DNA of 51,157 nucleotides from WLMZ01 sp031410915 (GCA_031410915.1 JANNZY010000140.1:1-51157), one strand, 5' to 3'; shown: positions 9,296-18,930, counted from the first letter of the stretch. Numbers and translations: made by a program. The notes: generated from the letters alone by a model not told the origin.

Positions 9296-10641
9296 CCGAA
9301 GCTCGCGGCTGGTTCGCCGATCTCACCCCAGTGGATTCGGCGCGAGAAGCCGCCAACGAGCGACTGTTCCGTCGCCTGCTCGTGGCGATCACCGGTGCGG
9401 GGGCGGTGCTGCGCATCATCGTGCTCGTCTCGAAGTGGAACCAGGGGCTGCTGCTCAACGACTCGCTCTGGTACAGCGGACAGGCCCAGGGGCTGACCGA
9501 CGGTCACTTCTTCCAGGAGTTCTTCCTCGTCAGCGGGGCCGAGCACGCGCCGCTCACCTCGATCGTGATCGCGCCGGCCAGCTTCCTGCCCCGGCCGGAG
9601 TTCTGGCAGCGCACGACGATGACAGCGATCGGCATCTGCGGCATCGTGCTCATCGCGTTGGTGGCTCGCAAGGTCGGTGGCCGCCGGGTCGCGGTCGTCG
9701 CGGCTGCGATCGCTGCGTTCTACCCGAACATCTGGATGGGCGACGCGCTGATCATGTCCGAGACGCTGTCGCTCGCGTTGATCTGTGTCGCGCTCCTCGC
9801 TGCGATGCGTTACCGCGAGCGGATGGACGTGCGCTCGGCGGTGATCGTCGGGCTCGCCGTCGGTGTGGCCGCCCATGCCCGCAGCGAGGTGCTCGTCTAC
9901 GCGCCACTGTTCGCGCTGATCGGCGTGCGTGCACTGCCGTGGCGGACATGGTTGCGCACCGCCGCACCGCTCGTGGCCGCGACGCTGGTGGTGCTGATCC
10001 CGTGGACGGTCTTCAACTTGTCACGCTACGAGCGTCCGGTGCTGATGAGCACGAACGACGGCACCACGTTGCTCGGCGCGAACTGCCCGGCCACCTACAG
10101 CGGACCGGCGATGGGTGGTTGGATCCTGACCTGCCTCGACGACGACCTCGGCCGGACCGACGAGGACGCGTCGCAACGCTCGGCCCGTCAGCGCCGGGAG
10201 GCAATGGCATTCGCCAACCAGCACAAGACCCGCCTGCCACTGGTGGCCGCCGCACGTGTGGCCCGCGCCGTCGACCTGTACGGCCTCGACGACCTCGTCC
10301 GCGGTGACGTCGGCGAGGAGCGGGCCCGCTGGAGCATCTGGGCCGGCATCGTCTGCTGGTGGGTGCTCGCGCCGCTTGCGGCTGTCGGGCTGTGGCGCAA
10401 CCGCCGCCGCTTCGGCATCACGCTGCTTGCGCCACTGATCGGCGTGGCGATCACGACGGTCGTGTTCTACGGATCACACCGCCTGCGCGCCCCCGTCGAA
10501 CCGGTCGTCGTCGTCGGTGCGGCGCTGTTCGTGGCCAACATTCCACGCCTCCGTGACGAGATCACCGCCCGCCTCGGCCGCCTTGACCGTGTGGTCTCGG
10601 TCGATCCGGTCAACCGGGCAGGAACTTCGTCGCAGTCTTGA
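9292..10641 (+). CDS. Polytopic glycosyltransferase (GT39-like)
   Basis: The product has 449 residues and about nine membrane segments. The first loop carries NDSLWYSGQAQGLTDGHFF, with the acidic residue in the GT-C catalytic position. A second loop has STNDGTTLLGANCPATYSG, a distant match to the STNLGD loop of the tandem pair at 4768-7502, so all three are probably one family. The GTG start overlaps the preceding stop (GTGA). The 3' end overlaps the convergent epimerase gene by 32 bp, an unusually long convergent overlap. Expected role is sugar transfer from a polyprenyl-phosphate donor outside the membrane. Confidence 0.75.
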   Translation: MTEARGWFADLTPVDSAREAANERLFRRLLVAITGAGAVLRIIVLVSKWNQGLLLNDSLWYSGQAQGLTDGHFFQEFFLVSGAEHAPLTSIVIAPASFLPRPEFWQRTTMTAIGICGIVLIALVARKVGGRRVAVVAAAIAAFYPNIWMGDALIMSETLSLALICVALLAAMRYRERMDVRSAVIVGLAVGVAAHARSEVLVYAPLFALIGVRALPWRTWLRTAAPLVAATLVVLIPWTVFNLSRYERPVLMSTNDGTTLLGANCPATYSGPAMGGWILTCLDDDLGRTDEDASQRSARQRREAMAFANQHKTRLPLVAAARVARAVDLYGLDDLVRGDVGEERARWSIWAGIVCWWVLAPLAAVGLWRNRRRFGITLLAPLIGVAITTVVFYGSHRLRAPVEPVVVVGAALFVANIPRLRDEITARLGRLDRVVSVDPVNRAGTSSQS

Positions 10642-11668
10642 GGAGCGACAGCATGCCCTGCTTGGTCGCGGTGCGGTGGTGCGAGCGGGCGTGTCCGCCG
10701 GCGTCGGGCTGGTCCACCGTGGCCCGGTTGGCCACGTACCAGTCGTAGCTCTGCGCGAACATCTCCGCGTTCGACCACTTCGGCTGCCAGCCGAGAGCGT
10801 CCGTCGCGTGCTGGATGTCGAACCACATCGAGCGGCTGTACATGATCCAGTGATACGGCGCGAACGGGGCCAACCCGAGTCGCGACGCGGCCTGCATCGC
10901 GAGCGATGCAGGCCCGGCCGGCAGCGAGCGAACCCGGGCCGACGTGTTGGCGTGCGCGCAGACGCTCTCCAGGGTTTCGCGCATCGTCGCGAAGCGATCG
11001 GTGCCCGCGTTGAAGATCGCCGGTCCACTGGTGGCACCGGCGCGGATGCAGATGTCGGCCAGGTCGTCGGCGTGCACGAACTGATAGCGGTTGCGGCCGT
11101 CGCCGAGCACGAACACGTCGGCACCGTCGGCGATCCAGTCGAACAAGATGCCGAAGATGCCGAGCCGCCCGTGACCGAGGATCGTGCGCGGCCGCACGAT
11201 GGTGACATCGAGCTTGTCGCGAGCGACGGCGTCGAGGCACGCCCATTCGGCGGCGAGCTTGGCGTGGCCGTACGCCTCCTTCGGCGCGGGCACAGTGGTG
11301 GGCAGCACCGGGTTCGATTCCGGGATGCCGAACACCGCACTGGACGACGTGTGCACGACCTTGGTCACACCGGCGTCGACACACGCCCGCAGCAGTGTCT
11401 GCGTGCCGTCCACGTTGACCGTGCGCAGCAGGCGCTCGTCCTTGGCGAGGGGCACCTGGGCCACGTTGTGATACACGACATCGACCCCGTCGACAGCGGC
11501 CCGAACCGTTGCGGCATCGCGGATGTCGCCCTCCACGAACGTGACCGCGCCGGGGTCGTCGGGAGGGTTCAGATCCAGCACCCGCACGGTGTGGCCCGTC
11601 GCCAGCAGTTGCTCGACCAGCAGCGCCCCGAAGTAGCCGCTTCCACCAGTGACGAGCGCAGTGGTCAC
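10610..11668 (-). CDS. NAD-dependent epimerase/dehydratase (extended SDR), second copy in operon
   Basis: This 352-residue cytosolic protein has the extended-SDR coenzyme motif GGSGYFG (residues 8-14), a VHTSSSAVFG strand and the catalytic Tyr-Lys pair in AYGHAK (Y133, K137). Extended SDRs of this type act on nucleotide sugars or as 3-beta-hydroxysteroid-type dehydrogenases; VDVVYHNVAQVPL and NVDGTQTLL resemble the latter group. GTG 11668 overlaps the stop of the preceding SDR gene (GTGA). It is last in a four-gene operon with a second SDR, a GMC oxidoreductase and a small protein, suggesting serial redox steps on one compound. The substrate is unknown. Confidence 0.82.
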   Translation of the reverse strand: MTTALVTGGSGYFGALLVEQLLATGHTVRVLDLNPPDDPGAVTFVEGDIRDAATVRAAVDGVDVVYHNVAQVPLAKDERLLRTVNVDGTQTLLRACVDAGVTKVVHTSSSAVFGIPESNPVLPTTVPAPKEAYGHAKLAAEWACLDAVARDKLDVTIVRPRTILGHGRLGIFGILFDWIADGADVFVLGDGRNRYQFVHADDLADICIRAGATSGPAIFNAGTDRFATMRETLESVCAHANTSARVRSLPAGPASLAMQAASRLGLAPFAPYHWIMYSRSMWFDIQHATDALGWQPKWSNAEMFAQSYDWYVANRATVDQPDAGGHARSHHRTATKQGMLSLLKTATKFLPG

Positions 11669-12729
11669 AGGTCGAGCCCCTCGGCGCGGCACCACTGGAT
11701 GCTGCGCCGCATGCCCTCGTAGAGCGCGATCTGGGGGTCGTAGCCGAGCGCCGTGCGCGAGTCGGAGATGTCGCAGGCGATGGTGTGGGCCATCTCGCCC
11801 ATCACATGCATCTGCTGCTGGTAGCGACCGGTCTTTTGGATGATGCGGTCGGCGCGCTCGGCGACACGTCCGGCGATGACGGGCAGCTTCATCGCTCCCG
11901 CCTTGACGTCGTAGCCCTCGTCGCGCAACGCGCGGCCGACGGTCTCGATGATCTCGACCACGGTGTAGGGCTGGGCGTCTGCGATCCAGAAGCCGCGGCC
12001 GGACACGCCAGGGGTCAGTTCGGCGCGGACGACGCCCTGGACCAGGTTGTCGACGTAGACCATCGATCGCCGCTGCATGCCGGTCCCGAACTGTGGAAAC
12101 TTGCCGCGGCGCACGAGGCGGAAGAACGTCGTCTGGCGCGGCGGTTGCAGTGGTCCGTAGAACCACGGCGGGCGGACGATCACCGCGTCGAGACCGTGCT
12201 CGACGGCTGCGAGCACGGCGAGCTCACCCTGCATCTTGGATTCGCCGTAGCCGAGGTAGGGGTTGTACGGCTCGTTGGCACGGAACGTGTCGGCGACCGA
12301 CGGGTTCGTGCCGAACGGCGAGTTCGACGACACGTGCACGAAGCGGCGGACACCGGCTGCGGCAGCGGCAGCGACGACGTTGCGGGTGCCGTCGGCATTG
12401 ACCGCGAAGAAGTCGGCGACCTTGCCCGGATGGATCACCCCGGCCGTGTGGATGACATCGGTGTCGCCGTCCGTGCCGTCGAACAGCACCGCCAGGGAAT
12501 CCGGCTCGGTGACCGAGCCGACCACGGTCTCGACGGTGGCGTCGGACCCCCCGCCGGCGACGACGGCTCGCACCGCCGCCGCCTCCGCCTCGTCGAGCAC
12601 GAGCGCGCGGACGAGACCCCCGCGCGGGTGGTTGCCGTCCGCTCGGGCGAGGTGGTGCACGAGCGCGCGGCCGAGCCAGCCGGCGGAACCGGTGATGACC
12701 GTGGTGGTGGGCAGGGCGAGGTCAGCCAC
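11665..12729 (-). CDS. NAD-dependent epimerase/dehydratase (extended SDR), first copy in operon
   Basis: The 354-residue protein carries the NAD(P) motif GSAGWLG (14-20), a VHVSSNSPFG strand and the active-site YGESK (Y161, K165). Its sequence differs enough from the next SDR that they probably catalyse different steps. VIHTAGVIHPGKV and the following NADGTRNVV are typical of the 3-beta-hydroxysteroid dehydrogenase/NSDHL-like branch, although sugar epimerases cannot be excluded. GTG 12729 lies inside the end of the GMC oxidoreductase gene (8-bp overlap), so translation is coupled. Confidence 0.83.
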   Translation of the reverse strand: MADLALPTTTVITGSAGWLGRALVHHLARADGNHPRGGLVRALVLDEAEAAAVRAVVAGGGSDATVETVVGSVTEPDSLAVLFDGTDGDTDVIHTAGVIHPGKVADFFAVNADGTRNVVAAAAAAGVRRFVHVSSNSPFGTNPSVADTFRANEPYNPYLGYGESKMQGELAVLAAVEHGLDAVIVRPPWFYGPLQPPRQTTFFRLVRRGKFPQFGTGMQRRSMVYVDNLVQGVVRAELTPGVSGRGFWIADAQPYTVVEIIETVGRALRDEGYDVKAGAMKLPVIAGRVAERADRIIQKTGRYQQQMHVMGEMAHTIACDISDSRTALGYDPQIALYEGMRRSIQWCRAEGLDL

Positions 12730-14185
12730 GGGGGCGCTCCGTTTCGATGAAGTAACGGGCGTTGCGGACGGCGAACGCCATCACCGAGCCCTGCGGGTTG
12801 ACGCCTGGCGCGTCGGGCAGCAGCGACGCATCGTTGACCCACACGTTGCGCATGCCGCGCACCCGGCCGTAGCTGTCCGCGGCGCAGCGCGGGTGCTCGC
12901 CGAGCGGGACGGTGGAGCACAGGTGCACGGTCATCACGGTGGCCTTCGTGGTCGCGAACGCCCGCTGCAGCGTGGCCAGGTCGGCCCGGTTGCGCACGAC
13001 CGGGGCGTGATGGAAGCTCGGGTAGACCTCGTCGGCTCCGGCGGCCAGCATCAGCAGCGCGAGGCGGCTGAGTCCACTGCGCAGCAGCTCGCGGTCGCGT
13101 GCTGTGAGGTGGTAGGCGACGAGTGGGTCGCGCAGCCCGGGCACCGCCTTGACCCGGCCCTTGCCCTCACTGGTGATGGCCGCGTAGTACACGCTGACTC
13201 GCTCCCACTCGTGCAGTGCGTGGCCGAACTCGGCCCAGTTGTCGGCCAGCGACAGCGCGACGAGACCCGGGTTGCTGGCCGAGCCGCCGAAGGAGATCTC
13301 CGGCGCGAACTCTTTGACCTGATGGACGGGAACGTCGTCGGGCGTGTTCAGCGGTTCGGGGAAGCGGGCCGCCAACTTGACCGTCGGGTGGACGGCGAGG
13401 GTGTTGCCGACGCGCTCGCGTAACCCGCTGCGCTGCAGCAGCGCGGGCGTGTGGATCGCCCCGCCGCACACGAACACGTGGCGGAAGTGGATCGTGCCCC
13501 GGCTGCGGTCGGCGAGTTCGACGATCGCGTGGCTGGCGCGAACACTGTCGATGGCCAGCTTGCGCACGCGGCAGTTGGTGAGCAGCCGGGCGCCGGCGCG
13601 ATGGGCGCGTGGCAGGAACGTACGGGTCATGCTCTGGCGCTGACCGCTGCCCGCGTCGCCGCCCGGCGGGAACTTCATCCAACGTGGACTCTCGTTGCTC
13701 TGCCAGCCGAGCGCGTCCGCGCCGCGCTCGAGCACCTTGCTCGGGGCCGACACCTGACCGGGCACGAGTGAAACGGACAGCGCTTCTTCGAGCTCGGCCC
13801 CGATGCTGTGCATCTCGTCAGGGTCCAGGTCGCGGATCTGGTACTCGGACCGCCACCGTTCGAGCAGGTTGGCCGGCGGGCGCAGGTACAGGCCGCTGTT
13901 GACCTCGGTGCCACCCCCTGCGCAACGACCCTCGGTGTAGGCGATGGATGGCAGGCCGAGCGCGACCGTGACACCGCCGGAGCGGTACTGGCGATCCATC
14001 TGTTCGAGCGAGAACGGCACGACGCTGCCCTGCTCGACCCACTCGCCCTCCTCCACGACCAGTACGTCGAAGCCGGCCTCGGCGAGCAGCGCGGCGGTGG
14101 TGGCCCCACCCGCGCCGGAGCCGACGATCAGCACCTCGGCGTCGTATCGGGCTGCGGTGGCGACGGTGGCGATCGGTGAGTTCAT
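12722..14185 (-). CDS. GMC-family FAD-dependent oxidoreductase
   Basis: The 487-residue flavoprotein starts with an FAD Rossmann motif VLIVGSGAGGATTAALLAEAG (GSGAGG at 22-27) and an acidic strand end VVEEGE. The substrate-domain pattern RCAGGGTEVNSGLYLRPP follows, and the GMC C-terminal signature is VNPQGSVMAFAVRNA. The usual active-site His is not obvious next to that signature. GMC enzymes oxidise alcohols, including sugars and sterols. ATG 14185 overlaps the stop of the upstream small gene (ATGA), and the downstream SDR gene overlaps by 8 bp. In a glycan cluster the likely substrate is a sugar or lipid alcohol, but this is inference. Confidence 0.85.
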   Translation of the reverse strand: MNSPIATVATAARYDAEVLIVGSGAGGATTAALLAEAGFDVLVVEEGEWVEQGSVVPFSLEQMDRQYRSGGVTVALGLPSIAYTEGRCAGGGTEVNSGLYLRPPANLLERWRSEYQIRDLDPDEMHSIGAELEEALSVSLVPGQVSAPSKVLERGADALGWQSNESPRWMKFPPGGDAGSGQRQSMTRTFLPRAHRAGARLLTNCRVRKLAIDSVRASHAIVELADRSRGTIHFRHVFVCGGAIHTPALLQRSGLRERVGNTLAVHPTVKLAARFPEPLNTPDDVPVHQVKEFAPEISFGGSASNPGLVALSLADNWAEFGHALHEWERVSVYYAAITSEGKGRVKAVPGLRDPLVAYHLTARDRELLRSGLSRLALLMLAAGADEVYPSFHHAPVVRNRADLATLQRAFATTKATVMTVHLCSTVPLGEHPRCAADSYGRVRGMRNVWVNDASLLPDAPGVNPQGSVMAFAVRNARYFIETERPRG

Positions 14186-14523
14186 CGACCCACCGTCCCG
14201 TCGGGCTGCGCCTGGGGCCAGTGCTCCCAGACGTAGGTGTAGGCGAGCGATCGCACCATGCGCACGTACTCGCCAACGAGCGGCAGTGGATGCTGGATCA
14301 GCCAGGCGATCATGCGCCCCGACGACGGCAGTGCGACCAGGCCGCGCATCGGCAGCGCGATGCAGGTGACACCGATGCGCAAGGCGCTGGGCATGACGTC
14401 GACGCGACGCACGGCGAAGTCGGTGACCTCGTCGCGCTGGGCGGGGGAGAGGCCGGGGAGGTCGACGCTGAGCAGCCGTTGTGCGAACGGGCTGACGAGG
14501 CCGCGTGAGGAGAAACCTGCCAT
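14182..14523 (-). CDS. Small protein of unknown function, partner of the GMC oxidoreductase
   Basis: This 113-residue protein is not recognised. It opens with FSSRGLVSPFAQRLLSVDLPG and a Pro-Ala-Gln-Arg helix cap, then an amphipathic segment ending LRIGVTCIALPMRGLVALP that could touch the membrane. The C-terminus is Trp-rich (YVWEHWPQ). It leads a four-gene operon and overlaps the GMC gene by ATGA. Small subunits or maturation partners preceding GMC dehydrogenases are known in other systems, so an accessory or membrane-anchoring role is possible. I see no signal peptide or Cys motif. Confidence 0.6.
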   Translation of the reverse strand: MAGFSSRGLVSPFAQRLLSVDLPGLSPAQRDEVTDFAVRRVDVMPSALRIGVTCIALPMRGLVALPSSGRMIAWLIQHPLPLVGEYVRMVRSLAYTYVWEHWPQAQPDGTVGR

Positions 14524-14535
14524 GACGAAGGTCTG

Positions 14536-14541
14536 AGCCTA
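14536..14541 (-). promoter_or_regulatory. TAGGCT, possible -10 for the redox operon
   Basis: On the complement TAGGCT lies 12 nt before ATG 14523 and includes the TAG stop of the upstream arabinosyltransferase-like gene. It would give a leader of about 5 nt. Confidence 0.3.
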
Positions 14542-17500
14542 TCGGCTGGTGGGCCGCCGACCGGCGAAGGCGCTGGCCAGCAGCAGGACGACGACGGCCA
14601 TGCCGGCGTGGTGGAGGCCTTCGAACTCGGCCGGGAATCCGGCATTGGCGAACGGGTGCTCGCGCACCACGGTCAACGTGATCGACGCGCCGATGTACAC
14701 GGCGAGCACCATCGCGACCGTCGCCACCAGTAGCGGCCGGCGAAGCAGGAACCCGCACACGAACGCGATCGCAGCGCAGATCAGCCCCCACGGCGGCGAG
14801 ATGACGAGCGTGCCGGCGACGAGCGCGGTCGCGCTGGTCAGCGCGGCGGGACTGCGCCAGCTCCAGACACCGATGTGTGCATCGGCCCACGGTGCGGTCA
14901 GCAGCGGCGGGTCGGGGGCGTGGTCGTCGCGACGCCGGCGATCGAGGATGGCGATCGCGATGCACGCGAGGACGGCGAGGCCGCTGAGCACGAGACCGAC
15001 GGTGAGCGTGCGTTGTCCCTCGAACTCCAGCGACACGGTGCGGGCGTCGCCACTCGGCGGCAGGTACCAGCCGTTGAAGCCACCGTCGACCTGCGTCGGG
15101 GCGCCGAGTGAATGGCCGCCGGTCGTGGCCGACCAACCCGCATTGAAGCCCTCGCCGAAGACGAGCCAGCATCCGTTCGGACACGGGTCGACCAGGACCG
15201 TGCGGCCGGTGTGCGACGTGCCGGTCAACGTCGCCGTCACCGCTTCAGTGGCGGTCGCCGGCGGCGAGTCGACCGGCGCTGAGCGCAGGACCACGCGATC
15301 CACGTCGATGCCGCTGGCCACGCCGGCCGCTGAGCGGACGACGTGCTCGCCCGACCCGAGCTGCCACGGGGTGTCGCTGCACAGCTCGGTGGTGGCCGGC
15401 TGCCCGGCGAACAGCGCTTCGACCGATCCCGAGACATGAACGGCGATGGGTGAGTCGTCGATGGTCATGACGTCGTCGCGGCACGCGACATCGATTGCGG
15501 TCGGCAGCGCGGCCGGAGTGATGTTGTCCGCGGTGACTTCGCTCAACGCGGTGGGGAGCGTGACCGTGTTCGCGTAGCGCCGGTCGACAGTGGTCGCTAC
15601 GTTGGTTGCGGTGATCATCAGCTGCAACTGCAGCCCGCTGATCGCGTCGAACGACACGACGCTTGCACCGGAAGAGTCCGGGGTGGGAACGGCGACCGTG
15701 CGGGTGATGCCGCCGGCGGTGATCGCGATCTCGGTGATGAGCGAGAACTGCGCCGACGGTGGCTGATGCAGCATCAGGGTGGTGACCGGACGCTCGGTGG
15801 CGAGCGGGATGGTGAGCGTCGAACCCACGGCCTGACCGAACGGGGTGACCCACGACGTGTCCGCTGAACCATCCGTCGCCGCCCAACCACCCATCGCCGG
15901 CACGCCCGCCAGACGTCGGTCCGCCGTCGTGCCGGTCCACCCGAGCAGCGACGCGATCGTCGCGTCACTCGCCCGCGCGTCGAGCCGTGTCGTGACAGTT
16001 GCATCGAACGCCCGGTCGCCGGCCAGCGTGAACGCTCGGCTGAGCCGAGGCTCGGGGTCGTTGCGCCAGCGGTTGGTGGCCCGCGTGCGCAACCGCGTCA
16101 ACACGATGTCGACCTGCTGGTCGTCGGTCGTGGCCGGCAGGACGTTGCCCGGCACGCGGACGATCTCGTCCGTCGGTCCGAGCCCGGCGTCGACCTCGGC
16201 GAAGCCCACCGCGTCGAGCCCCGCTGCGGGCGCGGCATCGTTCGCCGTCGCAATGATCGTGACCGTGAGGACGCTCGCCGGAGCCGCAAGGGTCAACGTC
16301 TGTCCAGCCGCCGAACGGGACTCGTCGGTCAACGCGACACGCTGGGTCTGACCGCCGGAGGAGAGCTCGACCTCGGTGATCCAACGATTCCGGATGCCTT
16401 GGGGCTGCACGAGACGCAGCGTCGACATCGGCTCGTCGGCGGTGAGCCGGATGTACTCGCCGACCGCTTCGAAGCGGTCGCCGACCACCCAGGCTGTCGT
16501 TGGGTCGCCGTCGACGGCCATCGCGGCTCGGTTCTCCGGACGGTACGCGAACGGCTCGCCGTAGGCACTCACGTCTGCTGTGACCGCGCCGCGTTGTTCG
16601 GCGATGGTCATGTCGGCACTCGTCGGACCGGCGAACACCGGTGTGCGCTGGTCGGCGCTGTCGAAGCGGAGCACCCCGGGCTCGTCGGTTCCGTCCTCGG
16701 TGAAGCCCCAGACGTCCTGCGCAGTGCGCCACTGGTGGGCCCGGTCGCGGTTGCTGTCGGTCACGATCACGTGCGCGGCGGTGTCGATGCCGGCGTCATC
16801 GCCGTTCGTGGCATCGGCGTCGAGCAGATCGGCGCTGTAGCGGATCAGCTCGTGGCCGGTGAGCAACCCGGCTGCTGCGGCGTCGACCAACCCGTCGGCG
16901 CTGCCGGCGACGACCGTGGCGTCGGTCTTGGCGCGAACGATGGCTTCCGGGTCCTGGACGGCCACGAGCTCCACGTTCGGCAGTGGAGTACCGATCGCCG
17001 GCTCGCTGATCGACTGCTCATCGACCACCGCGATGACCGGCACGTTCGGCACGGCGGGGCCATAGGGCACGGGCGCGCCGAGGCCATCGCCGGCGGTGGC
17101 GAACCGAGCCGAGGTCAGCTCCGGGCGCGGGGTGCGGAAGCGGTCGAAGGCGACGTCGTCGGGCAGCCAGATCGTGTCGACGGCGAGCAGGCGGGCGATC
17201 GGCGCGACGGCGGTGTTCTCCGCCCAGCCTTCCTGGAAGCGGTCGTCGAGCGCGTACACCAGGTCCATCGCTGCCGGGCTGCCGAGCGGCAGCAGGTCGC
17301 GAGTCACGAGTGGTTTGTCGGTCAGCCCGGGTAGTGGCGGATCGACCGTGTAGCCCCAGCGGAATGCCCCGAACTCGGTGCCTGGGAGCTGCAGGACGCG
17401 CGACCCCGACGAGCCGGCGTCGAGCGCGGCAGTCGCCTCGCTCCAGCCCACCGGCGGGTCCTGGTCGCGCTCCAGGATCGGGTCGACGAACCCGCCGTCG

Positions 17501-18843
17501 AACAGCGCCGGCAGGTTGGCGACGGCGAGCAGGCCGACCAGCAACGCTGCCACGGTGGCGGCGCGGGTGCGGACGAACAGTTCGCGAGCACGTGGCGCGA
17601 GACGGTCACGCAGGCCGCGGATCGCCGTCACCAGCGCGCCGGCGCCGAGCGCGAAGCCGAGCGTGCTCAACGGGAGGGCGCGGGTGCTGCTGCGCAACGC
17701 AAGCGCGATGCTGGAGCGCGAGTTCTCGGCGAACGGCGACAGCAGCGGCGACGGTTCGTCGATCGGGTGCACGCCGACCGCGAGCACCACACCGACCGCG
17801 ACGAGCAGGATCGCGAAGCGACGGCTCGACCACTTCGTCCACGCCAGTCCGGCCAGACTGACAAGCAGTAGCGCGAACCCGACGGCGACGAGCCGCCCCG
17901 ACGACATGTAGTCGAACGCCGCGCTCGTGGTGAACCCGATCGGGTCACGCACGTAGAACAGCCAGTAGCCCATGCCGCGTAGCACTTCCGGGCTCGACGA
18001 CGTGAACGAGACGGCCTCCAGGCTCTCGGAGTATCCGAGGACATCTGCCCCGAAACGACTTTGCACGGACAGCATCGCGATCCACCACAGCGAGACTGCG
18101 GCACTGATGGCACCGATCTTGGCCGCAGTGATGGCAGCCCGCTTCCAGCTGATGATGCGCGAGAACGCGGCGTGCAGCAGCCACAGCACGGGCGCGGGTG
18201 CGATCATCACGATCGCAGTCGCGTTCGGAGCCGCCACGGTGGCCATCACGAGTCCGAAGATCGCGACGTGTCGCCAACGAGTCTGGGTCGCGGCCCGGAT
18301 TGTGAGCGCGATCAGCCATCCGAGACCGGCCCAGGGAAGCAACATCGCGGACGTGCGCGACAGGTAGGGGAGGATGTACGGCGACAGCTGGTAGCACATC
18401 GCGGCGACGAGCGCGCCGGTCAGCGATAACCCGAGGTGGCGAGCCGCGCAACGCGCGCCGAGTCCGCCGAGCACGAGAACAGTCGCGATCCACAACCGAT
18501 GCGCGATCCAGTCCGGAGCGCCGATCCAATCGAAGAACGAGTACCACGGGCCCGACGGCCACAGGTAGCTGACGGTCTGGTGCGGCACCCATCCGGCGAA
18601 CTGGCGGCTGTCCCATGCAAAGGGGGCGTCACCCGTGAGCCGGCTCGGATCGAAGTACAGGTACAGCTTCGTGTCCGTCGGCATGCGGCCCGGCGCGGCG
18701 GTCAGCGCGGGAAGGTAGGCAAGGGCGGCCAGGATCGCGATGTGGATCGCGACGACAATTCGAGTGCCGGCCGGTCCGTGGCCTGCGAGGCGGTCGCGGA
18801 CCCGCCGGAGACGGGCGGGGATCGCGGTGTCGGAGTCGGTCAT
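14539..18843 (-). CDS. AftD-like alpha-(1->3)-arabinofuranosyltransferase homologue with two F5/8-type domains
   Basis: At 1434 residues this matches the size and layout of mycobacterial AftD (DUF3367 family). It has an N-terminal polytopic GT-C domain of about 450 residues, a long external region and C-terminal membrane helices (about 1340-1430). The first loop holds GRMPTDTKLYLYFDPSRL. Two carbohydrate-binding-like discoidin segments are visible, DGDPTTAWVVGDRF near 778 and DGSADTSWVTPFG near 991. AftD adds arabinose branches to arabinogalactan and lipoarabinomannan from decaprenyl-phosphoryl-arabinose. The substrate here may differ if the host lacks a mycolate wall. ATG 18843 is chosen; the frame also has a TTG at 18873 but it overlaps a -10 hexamer. 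Confidence 0.8.
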   Translation of the reverse strand: MTDSDTAIPARLRRVRDRLAGHGPAGTRIVVAIHIAILAALAYLPALTAAPGRMPTDTKLYLYFDPSRLTGDAPFAWDSRQFAGWVPHQTVSYLWPSGPWYSFFDWIGAPDWIAHRLWIATVLVLGGLGARCAARHLGLSLTGALVAAMCYQLSPYILPYLSRTSAMLLPWAGLGWLIALTIRAATQTRWRHVAIFGLVMATVAAPNATAIVMIAPAPVLWLLHAAFSRIISWKRAAITAAKIGAISAAVSLWWIAMLSVQSRFGADVLGYSESLEAVSFTSSSPEVLRGMGYWLFYVRDPIGFTTSAAFDYMSSGRLVAVGFALLLVSLAGLAWTKWSSRRFAILLVAVGVVLAVGVHPIDEPSPLLSPFAENSRSSIALALRSSTRALPLSTLGFALGAGALVTAIRGLRDRLAPRARELFVRTRAATVAALLVGLLAVANLPALFDGGFVDPILERDQDPPVGWSEATAALDAGSSGSRVLQLPGTEFGAFRWGYTVDPPLPGLTDKPLVTRDLLPLGSPAAMDLVYALDDRFQEGWAENTAVAPIARLLAVDTIWLPDDVAFDRFRTPRPELTSARFATAGDGLGAPVPYGPAVPNVPVIAVVDEQSISEPAIGTPLPNVELVAVQDPEAIVRAKTDATVVAGSADGLVDAAAAGLLTGHELIRYSADLLDADATNGDDAGIDTAAHVIVTDSNRDRAHQWRTAQDVWGFTEDGTDEPGVLRFDSADQRTPVFAGPTSADMTIAEQRGAVTADVSAYGEPFAYRPENRAAMAVDGDPTTAWVVGDRFEAVGEYIRLTADEPMSTLRLVQPQGIRNRWITEVELSSGGQTQRVALTDESRSAAGQTLTLAAPASVLTVTIIATANDAAPAAGLDAVGFAEVDAGLGPTDEIVRVPGNVLPATTDDQQVDIVLTRLRTRATNRWRNDPEPRLSRAFTLAGDRAFDATVTTRLDARASDATIASLLGWTGTTADRRLAGVPAMGGWAATDGSADTSWVTPFGQAVGSTLTIPLATERPVTTLMLHQPPSAQFSLITEIAITAGGITRTVAVPTPDSSGASVVSFDAISGLQLQLMITATNVATTVDRRYANTVTLPTALSEVTADNITPAALPTAIDVACRDDVMTIDDSPIAVHVSGSVEALFAGQPATTELCSDTPWQLGSGEHVVRSAAGVASGIDVDRVVLRSAPVDSPPATATEAVTATLTGTSHTGRTVLVDPCPNGCWLVFGEGFNAGWSATTGGHSLGAPTQVDGGFNGWYLPPSGDARTVSLEFEGQRTLTVGLVLSGLAVLACIAIAILDRRRRDDHAPDPPLLTAPWADAHIGVWSWRSPAALTSATALVAGTLVISPPWGLICAAIAFVCGFLLRRPLLVATVAMVLAVYIGASITLTVVREHPFANAGFPAEFEGLHHAGMAVVVLLLASAFAGRRPTSR

Positions 18844-18871
18844 ACGGGCTGCCAGCAGGCTCGGCGACGGC

Positions 18872-18877
18872 AAACTA
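18872..18877 (-). promoter_or_regulatory. TAGTTT, possible -10 for the AftD-like gene
   Basis: On the complement TAGTTT lies 28 nt before ATG 18843, giving a leader of about 20 nt. It lies in the 101-bp divergent gap shared with the mannose synthase gene. Confidence 0.35.
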
Positions 18878-18930
18878 ACACCTCGGCCGAGCGCGCCTCG
18901 GGCATGAGTCGTTGGCCATTGCGACCCGGG

